DNA from: Sphingomonas sp. S2-65
Lineage (GTDB): Bacteria; Pseudomonadota; Alphaproteobacteria; Sphingomonadales; Sphingomonadaceae
Direction: 5' to 3'
Length of the DNA: 64,000 nt
NCBI RefSeq assembly: GCF_021513175.1
Contig: NZ_CP090953.1
Location: 2,910,501-2,974,500 of the forward strand
Positions 56,154 through 64,000 of this stretch are shown piece after piece. A program made the position numbers and the translations under genes. Within the stretch, counting starts at the first letter, position 1. Each line of letters opens with the position of its first letter. Under the pieces are notes generated by a model. That model was not told the origin of the DNA. It saw only the letters and a program-made list of their open reading frames with translations, and did not search any database.

Positions 56154-56914
56154 AGGTCGGTCCGCAGCGACCAGAGTTCGGGAAAGGCGCGCTTGGTCAG
56201 CGTCGATTCCAGATAGGACACGCCAGCGGTGCCGCCGGTGCCCATCTTCATGCCGATCACCCGGCTGACGGTCACCACATGCTTGTGCCGCCACGTCGCC
56301 ATCGCATCGTCAATATCGACCAGCTTCTCGGCCAGCTGGTACAGGTCCCAGTGCGTGGCGGTGTCGCGATAGACCTGCGTCCAGGCGGCCTGCACGCCGT
56401 CGCTCGGCTGGTAGGGCTGGGCCCAATCGCGGAGAAGTGCCGCCTCGGGCACCGCGAACCCCGCGCGGGCAAGCGCCGCATTGGCATCGTCCCACAGGCT
56501 CGGCGCCCGCGCATATTCGCTGCTCAGCGGCCCCGGCACGCCGCCGCCGCGCAGGCCGAGCAGCACCTCTACCGCGCGGAACTGGTCGGACTGGAAGCCC
56601 GAGCTCGGCCCCAACACTTCACGGAACCGCGTATAATCGCTCGGCGTCATCGTCGCGAGCACGTCCCAGCTCAGCGTCATCACCGCCTGGATGCGGCTGA
56701 CCCGCGCCAGGTTCTTATACGCCTCGATCAGCTTGCCGGCCCGCACCAGATCCTTGGCCAGCAGCAGCTCGGCGATGATCTGCTTGAGCCACAATTCCTT
56801 GGTCTGGTGGATGATGATGAACAGCAGCTCGTCATGCCGGTCCGACAGCGGATGCTGCGCGTCGAGCAGCTGGTCGAGGGCGAGGTAGCGCCCATAGGTC
56901 ATGGGTTCGGTCAT
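56150..56914 (-). CDS. kynA: Tryptophan 2,3-dioxygenase
   Basis: A 254-residue haem enzyme that opens the indole ring of tryptophan to N-formylkynurenine. FIIIHQTKELWLKQIIAEL, ELLLAKDLVRAGKL and TLSWDVLATMTPSDYTRFR are in the N-terminal half, and HKHVVTVSRVIGMKMGTGG holds the proximal haem His. Starts MTEPMTYGRYL at 56914. It is the first gene of the pair with the kynureninase-like gene. Kynurenine formamidase is not next to it. Confidence 0.93.
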   Translation of the reverse strand: MTEPMTYGRYLALDQLLDAQHPLSDRHDELLFIIIHQTKELWLKQIIAELLLAKDLVRAGKLIEAYKNLARVSRIQAVMTLSWDVLATMTPSDYTRFREVLGPSSGFQSDQFRAVEVLLGLRGGGVPGPLSSEYARAPSLWDDANAALARAGFAVPEAALLRDWAQPYQPSDGVQAAWTQVYRDTATHWDLYQLAEKLVDIDDAMATWRHKHVVTVSRVIGMKMGTGGTAGVSYLESTLTKRAFPELWSLRTDL

Positions 56915-56956
56915 GGCCGCGATCCTAGGCGCTCCAGGCCTCGGGCGCCACGACGA

Positions 56957-57634
56957 TCAGCCGAGCGGGCCCGGCACGCCCCGGCGGCGCTTCCAATCGA
57001 GCGGTACGGGGATGCGCTGGTCCCAGCGTCCTCCCCATGCCGGGGAAAGTCCCTGTGCCTGCAATGCCGCGACGATGTCGTTCGCGACCTGCAATGCGGG
57101 AGCCTCGCCCTCCTCGCACGCGCCATAGGCGAGGTAGACGCCGTGCCCCTCCACCGCGGCATCGGTGTCCTGGAAATGGTAGAAGGCGTAGCCATGGGCG
57201 GGCAGCCCCGCGTCCCGCGCAGCCTGGACCTCTTCCCAAATCTCGTTCGATCCGCAGGTCATGCAGCAGGTGAAGTTCTGTCGGGCGATGATCCCGTCAT
57301 GCTCCAAAGCGGCAAAGGCGGCGTCGAGCCGGTCGCAATCGGTGACCGCCGGCCAGCTTTTCTCGGCCTCGGCGTGGTCGGCAAGTACCTCGCGCAGGAT
57401 GCGTGGCGCTTCGCGGCGGACGAGCGCGGGATCGATCTCTTCTTCGAAATAGTCCGCCACGTTGGTGAGGATCACATCCTCGTCGTCAAAGCCCGCCGCG
57501 ACGTCCCGGCGGATCTTGTCGCGCAGTTCCTCGACCGGATCGGCCGCTGCTTCCGAAGGCGCTTCTGGCGCAGGCGGCGGCGCGGACTCGCTTTCGCGAG
57601 TCCGGCCGAACAGTCGGTCAAACAAGGCCTTCAT
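56957..57634 (-). CDS. DUF6891-type hypothetical protein
   Basis: A 225-residue soluble protein. After a charged, Ala/Pro-rich N-terminal part (about 1-40) a conserved-looking domain runs to the end: VEELRDKIRRDVAAGF, DVILTNVADYFEEEIDP, ARQNFTCCMTCGSNEIWEE (three cysteines that might bind metal) and YAFYHFQDTDAAVEGHG. ATG at 57634 is used; the frame is open to a TTG at 57646. I recognise a DUF6891-like pattern but no biochemical function. It follows dapD on the same strand by 28 bp. Confidence 0.65.
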   Translation of the reverse strand: MKALFDRLFGRTRESESAPPPAPEAPSEAAADPVEELRDKIRRDVAAGFDDEDVILTNVADYFEEEIDPALVRREAPRILREVLADHAEAEKSWPAVTDCDRLDAAFAALEHDGIIARQNFTCCMTCGSNEIWEEVQAARDAGLPAHGYAFYHFQDTDAAVEGHGVYLAYGACEEGEAPALQVANDIVAALQAQGLSPAWGGRWDQRIPVPLDWKRRRGVPGPLG

Positions 57635-57662
57635 CTCGATCTCCAACCGATCGCGCGGCCGC

Positions 57663-58469
57663 TCAGTCGCGCAGCAGCTCGTTGATCCCGGTCTTGCTGC
57701 GCGTCTGCGCGTCCACCGTCTTGACGATCACCGCGCAGTATAGCGACGGCCCGCCCTCGGCGCCCGGCAGTGATCCCGGCACCACCACGGCATAGGGCGG
57801 GACTTCGCCGCGATGGACCTGGCCGGTCGCGCGATCGACGATCTTGGTCGATGCGCCCAGATACACGCCCATCGACAGCACCGCGCCTTCGCCGACGCGG
57901 ACGCCCTCGGCCACTTCCGAGCGCGCGCCGATGAAGGCGCCGTCGCCGATGATCACTGGGTCGGCCTGGAGCGGCTCGAGCACGCCGCCGATGCCCGCGC
58001 CGCCCGAGATGTGGACGTTCCGCCCGATCTGCGCGCAGCTGCCCACCGTCGCCCAGGTATCGACCATCGTGCCTTCACCGACATAGGCGCCGATGTTGAC
58101 GAAGCTCGGCATCAGCACTGCGCCCTTGCCGATGAACGATCCGCGGCGCACGACGCTGCCCGGCACCGCGCGGAAGCCGGCGGTGCGGAACGCGGCATCG
58201 TCCCAGTCGGCGAACTTCAACGGCACCTTGTCGAACCAGCCGCCCTGCATCGGCGCGTTGTCGTTCAGGCGGAAGCTGAGCAGGACTGCCTTTTTGAGCC
58301 ACTGATTGACTCGCCAGCCGCCGTCCACCGGCTCCGCCACCCGCGCTTCGCCGCGGTCGAGCAGTCCCAGCGCCTCGTTCACTGCGTCGCGCACCGGCCC
58401 TTTCGTGGTCAGCCCCAGCTCGGTGCGGTTTTCCCACGCGGCGTCGATGGTGGTTTGCAGGTCGCTCAA
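57663..58469 (-). CDS. dapD: Tetrahydrodipicolinate N-succinyltransferase, TTG start
   Basis: A 268-residue left-handed beta-helix (hexapeptide) acyltransferase of lysine/diaminopimelate synthesis. It opens [15 protein letters not shown], then the domain with [43 protein letters not shown] and [20 protein letters not shown], the last a DapD hallmark. The start is TTG at 58469 with GGAGG six bases upstream, one base after the stop of the upstream nucleotidase gene. No in-frame ATG near that point would give a normal N-terminus. It uses succinyl-CoA. Confidence 0.95.
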   Translation of the reverse strand: MSDLQTTIDAAWENRTELGLTTKGPVRDAVNEALGLLDRGEARVAEPVDGGWRVNQWLKKAVLLSFRLNDNAPMQGGWFDKVPLKFADWDDAAFRTAGFRAVPGSVVRRGSFIGKGAVLMPSFVNIGAYVGEGTMVDTWATVGSCAQIGRNVHISGGAGIGGVLEPLQADPVIIGDGAFIGARSEVAEGVRVGEGAVLSMGVYLGASTKIVDRATGQVHRGEVPPYAVVVPGSLPGAEGGPSLYCAVIVKTVDAQTRSKTGINELLRD

Positions 58470-58470
58470 C

Positions 58471-59133
58471 TCAGTCCTCCAATATGTCGTGCAGCCAGGA
58501 CCCCAGGTCGCTGACGGTGTAGTCGATGAAGCTGCGATCCTCGCCCGGCGCTTGCTCCGATCCATTGTCGATCCACACGGTGACCATGCCGATCTCCTTG
58601 GCCGGCTTCAGGTTGCGCGCCATGTCCTCGACGAACAGCGACTCCCTGGGGTCGATACCATATGCCTGGCACATGCTCTGATAGGCATCGGGATGCGGCT
58701 TGGGCCGATAGTCGGTGGCGTGGACGTCGTGCACCGCCTCGAAGGTGCGGCCCAGGCCGAGCCGGTCGAGCACCTTCTCGGCATAAGGCGCGTCGCCATT
58801 GGTGAACACCAGCTTGCGCCCTGGCAGCCGCGCCAGCGCCTGGATCAGCGCCTCGTTCTGCTCCAGCACGCTCATGTCCACGTCGTGGACGAAGTCGAGA
58901 TAATGATATGGGTCCACTGCATGCTCGGCCATCAGCCCGGCCAATGTGGTGCCGTGCGCGTGGAAATAGCCTTTCTGCACGCGATGCGCCTCTTCGGGAG
59001 AGCAATTGAGCAGCGTTCGGACATACTCCCCGATCCGCGCATCGATCATCGCGAACAGGTTCGCGCTGACCGGATACAGCGTGTTGTCGAGGTCGAATAT
59101 CCAGTTGCGGACGTGCGACAGGGCCGGGATCAT
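58471..59133 (-). CDS. Pyrimidine 5'-nucleotidase-like HAD hydrolase
   Basis: A 220-residue haloacid-dehalogenase superfamily phosphatase related to SDT1/YjjG pyrimidine nucleotidases. Motif I is FDLDNTLYP (nucleophile Asp14, acid Asp16), motif II is in [15 protein letters not shown], and [20 protein letters not shown] holds the late acidic motif. The family prefers pyrimidine nucleotide monophosphates. Coupled to dapD (one base between stop and start). Start ATG at 59133. Confidence 0.88.
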   Translation of the reverse strand: MIPALSHVRNWIFDLDNTLYPVSANLFAMIDARIGEYVRTLLNCSPEEAHRVQKGYFHAHGTTLAGLMAEHAVDPYHYLDFVHDVDMSVLEQNEALIQALARLPGRKLVFTNGDAPYAEKVLDRLGLGRTFEAVHDVHATDYRPKPHPDAYQSMCQAYGIDPRESLFVEDMARNLKPAKEIGMVTVWIDNGSEQAPGEDRSFIDYTVSDLGSWLHDILED

Positions 59134-59273
59134 GGCGCGGGGTTAGGCGCGCGGGCCCGGGCTATCAAGCACGTCTTTGCGCCCCAAGGCAGCGCGAAGC
59201 GGACGAGTTTCGCTTGTCCGCAGCCGAACAGAACTATCTAGCGGAGCGCAGCCACGCTTCCCATCTCACGGCC

Positions 59274-60260
59274 ATGACCGCATACTCGTTGCTCGACCTC
59301 GTCCCCATCGTTCAGGGCGGGACCGCCGCCCAGGCATTCGCCAACGCCGCCGATCTGGCCCGACATGCCGAGGATCTGGGCTTCAGCCGCTACTGGACGG
59401 CCGAGCATCACGGCATGGAGGGCATTGCCAGCGCCGCCACCGCGGTGGTGATCGGCCATGTCGCCCAGGCGACCAGCCGCATCCGCGTCGGCGCCGGCGG
59501 CATCATGCTGCCCAACCATTCGCCGCTCCAGGTTGCCGAGCAGTTCGGCACGCTCGACGCGCTGTTCCCCGGCCGCATCGATCTGGGCCTCGGCCGCGCG
59601 CCCGGGTCCGACCAGCGGGTCAGCCGTGCGATCCGCCGCGGCATGGGCGGCAATGGCGAGGAGTTTCCCCAGGACGTGCTCGAGCTCCAGGGCTATTTCG
59701 CCGACGATCCCAAGCTTGGCATCCGCGCTACGCCAGGTGCCGGCGCCGACGTGAAGATCTGGATCCTCGGCTCCAGCCTGTTCGGCGCGCAGCTCGCGGC
59801 GATGCTCGGGCTGCCTTATGCCTTCGCCTCGCACTTCGCGCCGGGGCTGATGGATGAGGCGGCGGACACCTATCGCCGCAACTTCCGTCCATCGAGCACG
59901 CTCGACAAGCCGCACCTGATGCTGGGCTTCAACGTCTTCGCCGCCGACACCGATGAGGAGGCCGAATATCTCGCCACCTCGCAGCAACAGGCGTTCGTCG
60001 CGATCCGCACGGGGAAGGGCATCCAGCTTCCGCCGCCGGTGCGCGGCTACCGCGAGAACCTCGGTGCGCAGGGCAATGCGATGCTCGACCAGGTCCTGTC
60101 CGCCTCGGCGATCGGCGGTCCGGAAAAGGTCGCCGGCGAACTCGCCGCGTTCATCGCGCGGACCGGCGCGGACGAACTGATGCTCACCAGCGCGATGTTC
60201 GACCACCAGGCCCGCCGCCGCAGCCTGGAAATCGCGGCGCAGGCGATGCGGGCGCTCTAG
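59274..60260 (+). CDS. Luciferase-like (LLM class) flavin-dependent oxidoreductase
   Basis: A 328-residue bacterial luciferase-like monooxygenase. [13 protein letters not shown] and [19 protein letters not shown] open the TIM-barrel domain; [19 protein letters not shown] and [20 protein letters not shown] are F420/FMN-binding family blocks. ATG at 59274 (MTAYSLLD) is used; the earlier ATG at 59214 is less likely. It converges on the histidine kinase gene with their stop codons sharing CTAG (60257-60260). Substrate unknown. Confidence 0.9.
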   Translation: MTAYSLLDLVPIVQGGTAAQAFANAADLARHAEDLGFSRYWTAEHHGMEGIASAATAVVIGHVAQATSRIRVGAGGIMLPNHSPLQVAEQFGTLDALFPGRIDLGLGRAPGSDQRVSRAIRRGMGGNGEEFPQDVLELQGYFADDPKLGIRATPGAGADVKIWILGSSLFGAQLAAMLGLPYAFASHFAPGLMDEAADTYRRNFRPSSTLDKPHLMLGFNVFAADTDEEAEYLATSQQQAFVAIRTGKGIQLPPPVRGYRENLGAQGNAMLDQVLSASAIGGPEKVAGELAAFIARTGADELMLTSAMFDHQARRRSLEIAAQAMRAL

Positions 60261-61684
60261 GACGCCGCGGGCAGCCGCAGGCGCACCAGCAGCCCGCCAA
60301 GGTCCTCGCTCTCCTCCAGCGCCACTGTTCCGTCATAGATCTCGGCGACGTCGCGCACGATCGCCAGCCCCAGCCCGGTTCCGGGCTTGCCGGTATCCAG
60401 CCGCACCCCACGGTCGAAGATGCGGATGCGGTCCGCCTCGGGGATGCCCATCCCGTCGTCCTCGACCATGATCTCCACGAAGCCGGCCTGCGCGCTCACG
60501 GTCATGAACACGCTGCCGCCGCCGTATTTGGCCGCGTTCTCGACCAAGTTGCCGAGCAGATCGTCCAAATCCTGCCGCTCGATATGCGCGACCAGGTCCT
60601 TCTGCCCGTCCACGTCGATCCGAACGTTGGGATAGAGCCGCGACACCGCCCGCTCCACCGCCTCGACCGAGGGCCAGACCGGCGCGCGGCTGTGCGCGCT
60701 CCCCCGCCGCCCCACCGCGCGGGCGCGCGCCAGATGGTGGTCGATCTGCCGCCGCATCGTCCGCGCTTCCCGAATGACGGTAGGCGCCAGGTCGTCCTGC
60801 CCCGCCGCCGCGGCGTTCATGATGACGCTCAGCGGCGTCTTGAGCGCATGCGCCAGATTGCCGGCATGCCGCCGCGCCTCCTCGGCCTGGCGGTCGTTAT
60901 GCTCGACCAGCGCGTTCAGCTCCTCGACCATCGGCGCGACCTCGGCGGGCATCGCCCCCTGGATCCGCCGCGACTTGCCCGCGCGCAGCCGCGCGATCTC
61001 GCTCCGCAATTTTCGCAGCGGCAACAGCCCGTACCAGGTCTGCAGCGCCACCATCATCACCAGCCCCAGCCCGAGCAGCAGGAAGCTGCGGATCAGCGTC
61101 CGCCGCAGCACCGAGATCTGCGCGTCCAGCGGATCGCGCGACTGCGCCACCTGGAACTTCCACCGCACCGGCGATCCCGGCAGCTTCAGGTCGCGCTCGG
61201 CGATCCGCAGCGTCGTCTCGGGAAACTCGTCGCTCTCATAGATGTGCAGGTCGCGGTCGTCATGGACCTCGGCATTGACCTTCAGCTTGCGGTCCCACAG
61301 CGAGCGCGAGGGGAACGGATCGAACCCCTTGCCGCTGATCTGCCAATACGCGCCCGAATTGGGCTCCAGGAAGCGCTGGTCGGCCAGGTCGCGGCTGAAC
61401 ATCACCTCGCCGTTCGGCCCCACTTCCGCCGACACGATCATCGAGGTCAGCAGGAAATCGAGCTGGTCGTCGACATTCTGCGTCACCGCGCCGGTCAGCA
61501 CCCGGTCTAGCGCGATCCCGCCGCCCACCAGCAGCAGCATGATCCAGGCGGTCGCCACCAGGATCATCCGCCGGCTCACCGATCCGGTGGTGCGCACATA
61601 GCCGCGCGACGTGAGCGCGTCCTGCGCGTCCTCCGCCTCGGCGGGCGCCGTCTCCTGCCTCCCGCCGAACCACCGCGTCAGCAT
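60257..61684 (-). CDS. Sensor histidine kinase, PhoQ-like
   Basis: A 475-residue membrane sensor kinase. Two transmembrane helices (about 40-60 and 198-220) bracket a periplasmic sensor of about 135 residues rich in acidic residues (for example [16 protein letters not shown]). The phosphorylated His279 lies in [13 protein letters not shown]. The ATPase lobes carry [12 protein letters not shown] (N box), [20 protein letters not shown] (G1) and [11 protein letters not shown] (G2). It starts 4 bp after the response-regulator gene stop, so it is the cognate kinase. The acidic sensor suggests divalent-cation or envelope-stress sensing as in PhoQ. Confidence 0.93.
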   Translation of the reverse strand: MLTRWFGGRQETAPAEAEDAQDALTSRGYVRTTGSVSRRMILVATAWIMLLLVGGGIALDRVLTGAVTQNVDDQLDFLLTSMIVSAEVGPNGEVMFSRDLADQRFLEPNSGAYWQISGKGFDPFPSRSLWDRKLKVNAEVHDDRDLHIYESDEFPETTLRIAERDLKLPGSPVRWKFQVAQSRDPLDAQISVLRRTLIRSFLLLGLGLVMMVALQTWYGLLPLRKLRSEIARLRAGKSRRIQGAMPAEVAPMVEELNALVEHNDRQAEEARRHAGNLAHALKTPLSVIMNAAAAGQDDLAPTVIREARTMRRQIDHHLARARAVGRRGSAHSRAPVWPSVEAVERAVSRLYPNVRIDVDGQKDLVAHIERQDLDDLLGNLVENAAKYGGGSVFMTVSAQAGFVEIMVEDDGMGIPEADRIRIFDRGVRLDTGKPGTGLGLAIVRDVAEIYDGTVALEESEDLGGLLVRLRLPAAS

Positions 61685-61688
61685 CGGC

Positions 61689-62351
61689 TCAAGCCGGCTC
61701 CTCGAGGCTGTAGCCCAGGCCGCGAATGGTGGTGATCACGTCGGGGCCCAGCTTCTTGCGGATCCGCGTCACGAACACTTCGATCGTGTTCGAATCGCGA
61801 TCGAAATCCTGGTCGTAGATATGCTCGATCAGCTCGGTGCGGCTCACCACCTTGCCCTTGTGGTGCAGCAGGTAGCTCAGCAGCTTGTATTCCTGCGCGG
61901 TCAGCTTCACCGGCTCGCCGGCCTTGGTGACCTTGCCCGATCGGGTGTCTAGGCGGATGTCGCCCGCGATCAGCTCGGCCGAGGCATTGCCCGACGCGCG
62001 CCGGATCAGCGCGCGTAGCCGGGCGATCAGTTCCTCGGTCTGGAACGGCTTGGCGACGTAATCGTCGGCGCCGGCGTCGAGCCCGGCCACCTTGTCCGAC
62101 CAGCTGTCGCGCGCGGTCAGCACCAGCACCGGCATGGTCTTGCCTTCCTTGCGCCAGCGGTCGAGCACGGTGAGCCCGTCGATCTCGGGCAGGCCAAGAT
62201 CGAGGATGATCGCGTCATATTCCTCGGTGGAGCCGAGGAAATGCCCCTCCTCGCCATCCGTCGCCAGGTCGACCGCATAGCCCGCGCCCTCCAGCGCGTT
62301 CTTCAGCTGCTGGCCCAGATTGGGTTCATCCTCGACGATCAACAGGCGCAT
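61689..62351 (-). CDS. OmpR/PhoP-family response regulator
   Basis: A 220-residue two-domain regulator. The receiver has the acid pair at EDE (7-9), phospho-acceptor Asp51 in IILDLGLPEIDGL and Lys101 in YVAKPF. The C-terminal winged helix has LTAQEYKLLSYLLHHKGKVVSR and NTIEVFVTRIRKKLGPDVI, with the typical OmpR end IRGLGYSLE. Start ATG at 62351. It is coupled to the histidine kinase and preceded by a PepSY-protein gene 30 bp upstream. Confidence 0.95.
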   Translation of the reverse strand: MRLLIVEDEPNLGQQLKNALEGAGYAVDLATDGEEGHFLGSTEEYDAIILDLGLPEIDGLTVLDRWRKEGKTMPVLVLTARDSWSDKVAGLDAGADDYVAKPFQTEELIARLRALIRRASGNASAELIAGDIRLDTRSGKVTKAGEPVKLTAQEYKLLSYLLHHKGKVVSRTELIEHIYDQDFDRDSNTIEVFVTRIRKKLGPDVITTIRGLGYSLEEPA

Positions 62352-62381
62352 AGTGTCTCCAGTTCGTTGGGCCGTGCCGGC

Positions 62382-62726
62382 TCAGTTGCCCGCCGTGCGC
62401 AGGATGCGGCCGCTGCGGCCATCCACGTCCACCCAGATCACCGATCCATTGCGCAGGAACTTGAGCGTGTAAATCTCCGTTCCGGGTTCATAATCAAATC
62501 CCAGATACTGCGCCCCGGGCATACGGGGAATGACGCGCCGCTCGATCTCGCGCGCGGGCAGGTTCTGCCCCATCTGCCGGCGCTGGCTCGCCGCGCTCTG
62601 GCCGCGGTCCTGCGCCTCGGCAACGCCGCCCAGGGCCGCGGCGCCCGAAAGCACAGCAGCCGCCAGGCACGCGCACAGGACGGGATGGACCAGCATTCGC
62701 ATCGGCATCGCATGGGGGTCGGCCAT
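62382..62726 (-). CDS. PepSY-domain exported protein
   Basis: A 114-residue exported protein with a hydrophobic N-terminus (LVHPVLCACLAAAVLSGAA) and a C-terminal PepSY-type domain: EIERRVIPRMPGAQYLGFDY then YTLKFLRNGSVIWVDVDGRS. Four in-frame ATGs (62726, 62708, 62702, 62696) are possible; the first is used since GGGGC lies before it. It leads the response-regulator/kinase operon, and such PepSY genes often modulate the sensor beside them. Its direct partner is not shown. Confidence 0.8.
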   Translation of the reverse strand: MADPHAMPMRMLVHPVLCACLAAAVLSGAAALGGVAEAQDRGQSAASQRRQMGQNLPAREIERRVIPRMPGAQYLGFDYEPGTEIYTLKFLRNGSVIWVDVDGRSGRILRTAGN

Positions 62727-62912
62727 TGAATAGCCCCTGAACGACATTGGGGAGCGGGCGTAACCTGCGGGCAACACTGGTGTTCCCGCGCCACTGCGCC
62801 GCGCGCCGACGCGCGCGCGCTGGTCCCCGTGCATACTGGCGTGCGCACGCCCGATCGGGCATTCTTCGCTCCGCACAGGCGGGCATCGCCCGCACGACGG
62901 AGGAGCGCAACC

Positions 62913-63278
62913 ATGGCCGAGCCGACCCCGATCGACCTCCTCGAAGCCGCCATCGCCCGCGTCTGGAACGAGCGCGACGATCAAAGCAGGCTGGCGGCGA
63001 TTGACGAACTCTACCACCGCGACGCGCGCATCTACGAGCCGGAACGTGCGATCACCGGGCACGCGGAAATATCGGACGTGGTCGCGCATGTGCTCGCCGA
63101 CATGCCGCCGGGCTTCCGGTTCGAAGTGGTCGGCCACGCGCTTGGCCACCACGGCGTCGCCGTCGCCCGGTGGCGTGGCGGACCTCCGGGAGAAACCACG
63201 GTCACCGGCGCGGATGCCGCGCGCATCGTCGACGGAAAGATCCACGAGCACTGGTTCTTCTTCGATCCCGCGACCTGA
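62913..63278 (+). CDS. SnoaL-like (NTF2-fold) protein
   Basis: A 121-residue protein of the SnoaL-like polyketide cyclase/NTF2 fold. IARVWNERDDQSRLAAIDELYHRDARIYEPE and the late GKIHEHWFFFD are typical of the group, with a buried polar pocket implied by the His/Asp residues. GGAGGAG precedes the ATG at 62913. Divergent from the PepSY gene. Reactions vary widely in this family, so none is assigned. Confidence 0.8.
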   Translation: MAEPTPIDLLEAAIARVWNERDDQSRLAAIDELYHRDARIYEPERAITGHAEISDVVAHVLADMPPGFRFEVVGHALGHHGVAVARWRGGPPGETTVTGADAARIVDGKIHEHWFFFDPAT

Positions 63279-63410
63279 GGCCGACGCACGGCCGGAAGAC
63301 CGCGAGCCGCTGCGGCCATTGACCAAGACCGACCACCGAGGCGTGTAGGCTTTCTAGCAAGTGATCCATGTTGTTTTTGGAACACTGTCTCCGCGGTACC
63401 TTGGCTGGCT

Positions 63411-63584
63411 ATGGACTATGCTGAACGATTGGCGGGGCTGAGGGCCCTTATCGCAGGCTCGAAGGCTGCGGCCGAAAGAGCGAAGCACGACCTCGCTGAT
63501 TCGCTTGCGCGGATCGGCGAGGCGGAACGCCTGATCGGCGAGATCGAGGAACTTCAAAGCAAGGGGCTCGATCACACCCCTTAG
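63411..63584 (+). CDS. Possible small coiled-coil protein
   Basis: A 57-residue frame beginning MDYAERLAGLRALIAGSKAA, all helical, with heptad-like spacing, and ending IEELQSKGLDHTP. ATG at 63411, stop TAG at 63584. It lies in a gap of about 350 bp between the SnoaL-like gene and the minus-strand gene at the window end, with no other gene-like frame there. No strong ribosome site is seen, and no family is recognised, so the call is tentative. Confidence 0.45.
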   Translation: MDYAERLAGLRALIAGSKAAAERAKHDLADSLARIGEAERLIGEIEELQSKGLDHTP

Positions 63585-63596
63585 TATTCGGTTGCG

Positions 63597-63626
63597 AAAA
63601 CGGCCGGGGCCTTCAAGCCCCGGCCG
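63597..63626 (-). terminator. Rho-independent terminator
   Basis: On the minus strand CGGCCGGGGC and GCCCCGGCCG form a perfect 10-bp stem with a 6-nt loop, followed by TTTT. It lies just past the stop of the minus-strand gene running off the window. Confidence 0.85.
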
Positions 63627-63633
63627 CTTCGGA

Positions 63634-64000
63634 TCAATATGCGGAAGCCTGAGCCTGTGTCGAGTTGTGTCCGCCGTTGCGGTACAGGATATCGCGGGCA
63701 CGCTCTGCGTCGATGCCCGAACCGCCAACGGTCACCACGACGCCGCCATCCTTCATACGGCCGCCATAATAGGACGCATCGTCCTCGCTCACGCCGTGCT
63801 TGGTCAGCACTTCGTTGAACGTGCCGGTCAGGGCGCCCAGACCGGCGCCGATCGCCATGGCTTCGGGCACTGCGGATGCCGCGATCGCGCCTGCCGCTGC
63901 GAGCGGGCCCACGCCCGGGATCGCGAGTGCCGCCACGCCAAGACCCGCGCCAAGCGCGCCGCCGCCCAGGATGCCACGCAGGACGTTGCGATGGTGCTCG
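63634..64000 (-). CDS. Glycine-zipper stress-type protein, 5' end outside window
   Basis: A partial gene; the frame is open to base 64000, so the start is beyond the window. The visible 121 residues begin EHHRNVLRGILGGGALGAGL and have two Gly/Ala-rich hydrophobic segments with small-residue spacing (a glycine zipper), then HGVSEDDASYYGGRMKDGG and VVVTVGGSGIDAERARDIL. The pattern resembles general-stress-protein 17M/YflT-like repeats, in which a VxxDDAxYYxxxxxxGGxxVxV motif recurs. A terminator follows the stop. Confidence 0.75.
   Translation of the reverse strand, partial: EHHRNVLRGILGGGALGAGLGVAALAIPGVGPLAAAGAIAASAVPEAMAIGAGLGALTGTFNEVLTKHGVSEDDASYYGGRMKDGGVVVTVGGSGIDAERARDILYRNGGHNSTQAQASAY

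Overview
This is a chromosomal, GC-rich, gene-dense window from an alphaproteobacterium, most probably a sphingomonad (Sphingomonas or close relative). The assignment rests on product types and architecture, not on a 16S gene: alphaproteobacterial-style GyrB, RecF and DnaN, HflK/HflC with a downstream DegP-type protease, many short lipoproteins, frequent GTG/TTG starts, and intergenic GC-rich hairpin repeats of a type I associate with sphingomonads. I see no tRNA, rRNA, CRISPR array, prophage, transposase or insertion sequence.

Layout. 0-6.9 kb: a Bcr/CflA-type MFS pump, an extremely acidic small protein, an MliC-type lipoprotein, a thioesterase, PEP carboxylase and an MpaB/DUF2236 protein. 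6.9-15.7 kb: gyrB, recF and dnaN, all on the minus strand and in ancestral order, separated by an orphan ArsR regulator, a winged-helix/membrane protein/CPBP protease module and small lipoprotein genes. 15.8-26.5 kb: an outer-membrane beta-barrel, a phosphatase/IalB-like pair, a DUF4168 protein, rlmN, an HExxH membrane protein with a TPR-like partner, a TauE/SafE permease, a flavin reductase, a cytochrome b/molybdoenzyme pair, cyclopropane fatty acid synthase and argG. 26.5-32.8 kb: four large membrane proteins in a row (an STT3-like GT-C candidate, a membrane alkaline-phosphatase-superfamily transferase and two tandem paralogous GT-C-like proteins), the most interesting uncharacterised block. 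32.8-40.3 kb: a COG3146-type acyltransferase-like protein, an ABC exporter, a minus-strand sseA-metC-mscS operon and queF.

40.4-45.7 kb: a GT4/alpha-toroid fusion, a GH130 protein and an APH(3')-I-like kinase of 271 residues in one operon, then a GTG-initiated DUF465 gene and a secreted protein. 45.7-54.5 kb: an OPT transporter, a HerA-like ATPase, degP-hflC-hflK, and divergently mrp and a CoA-binding protein. 54.5-55.0 kb: a short GIY-YIG gene enclosed by five copies of a palindromic repeat that also occurs at 14.5 and 20.9 kb. 55.0-64.0 kb: kynA-kynU, a DUF6891-like gene, a pyrimidine-nucleotidase/dapD operon (dapD starts at TTG), a luciferase-like monooxygenase, a PepSY-response regulator-histidine kinase operon, a SnoaL-like protein, a possible 57-residue coiled-coil protein, and the 3' part of a glycine-zipper stress-type protein that runs off the window.

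Cooperation between genes is visible mainly as overlapping stop/start codons (sseA/metC/mscS, hflK/hflC, kynA/kynU, ABC ATPase/permease, GH130/APH, cytochrome b/molybdoenzyme, TPR/metalloprotease). All family calls are by recognition of motifs; no database search was run.
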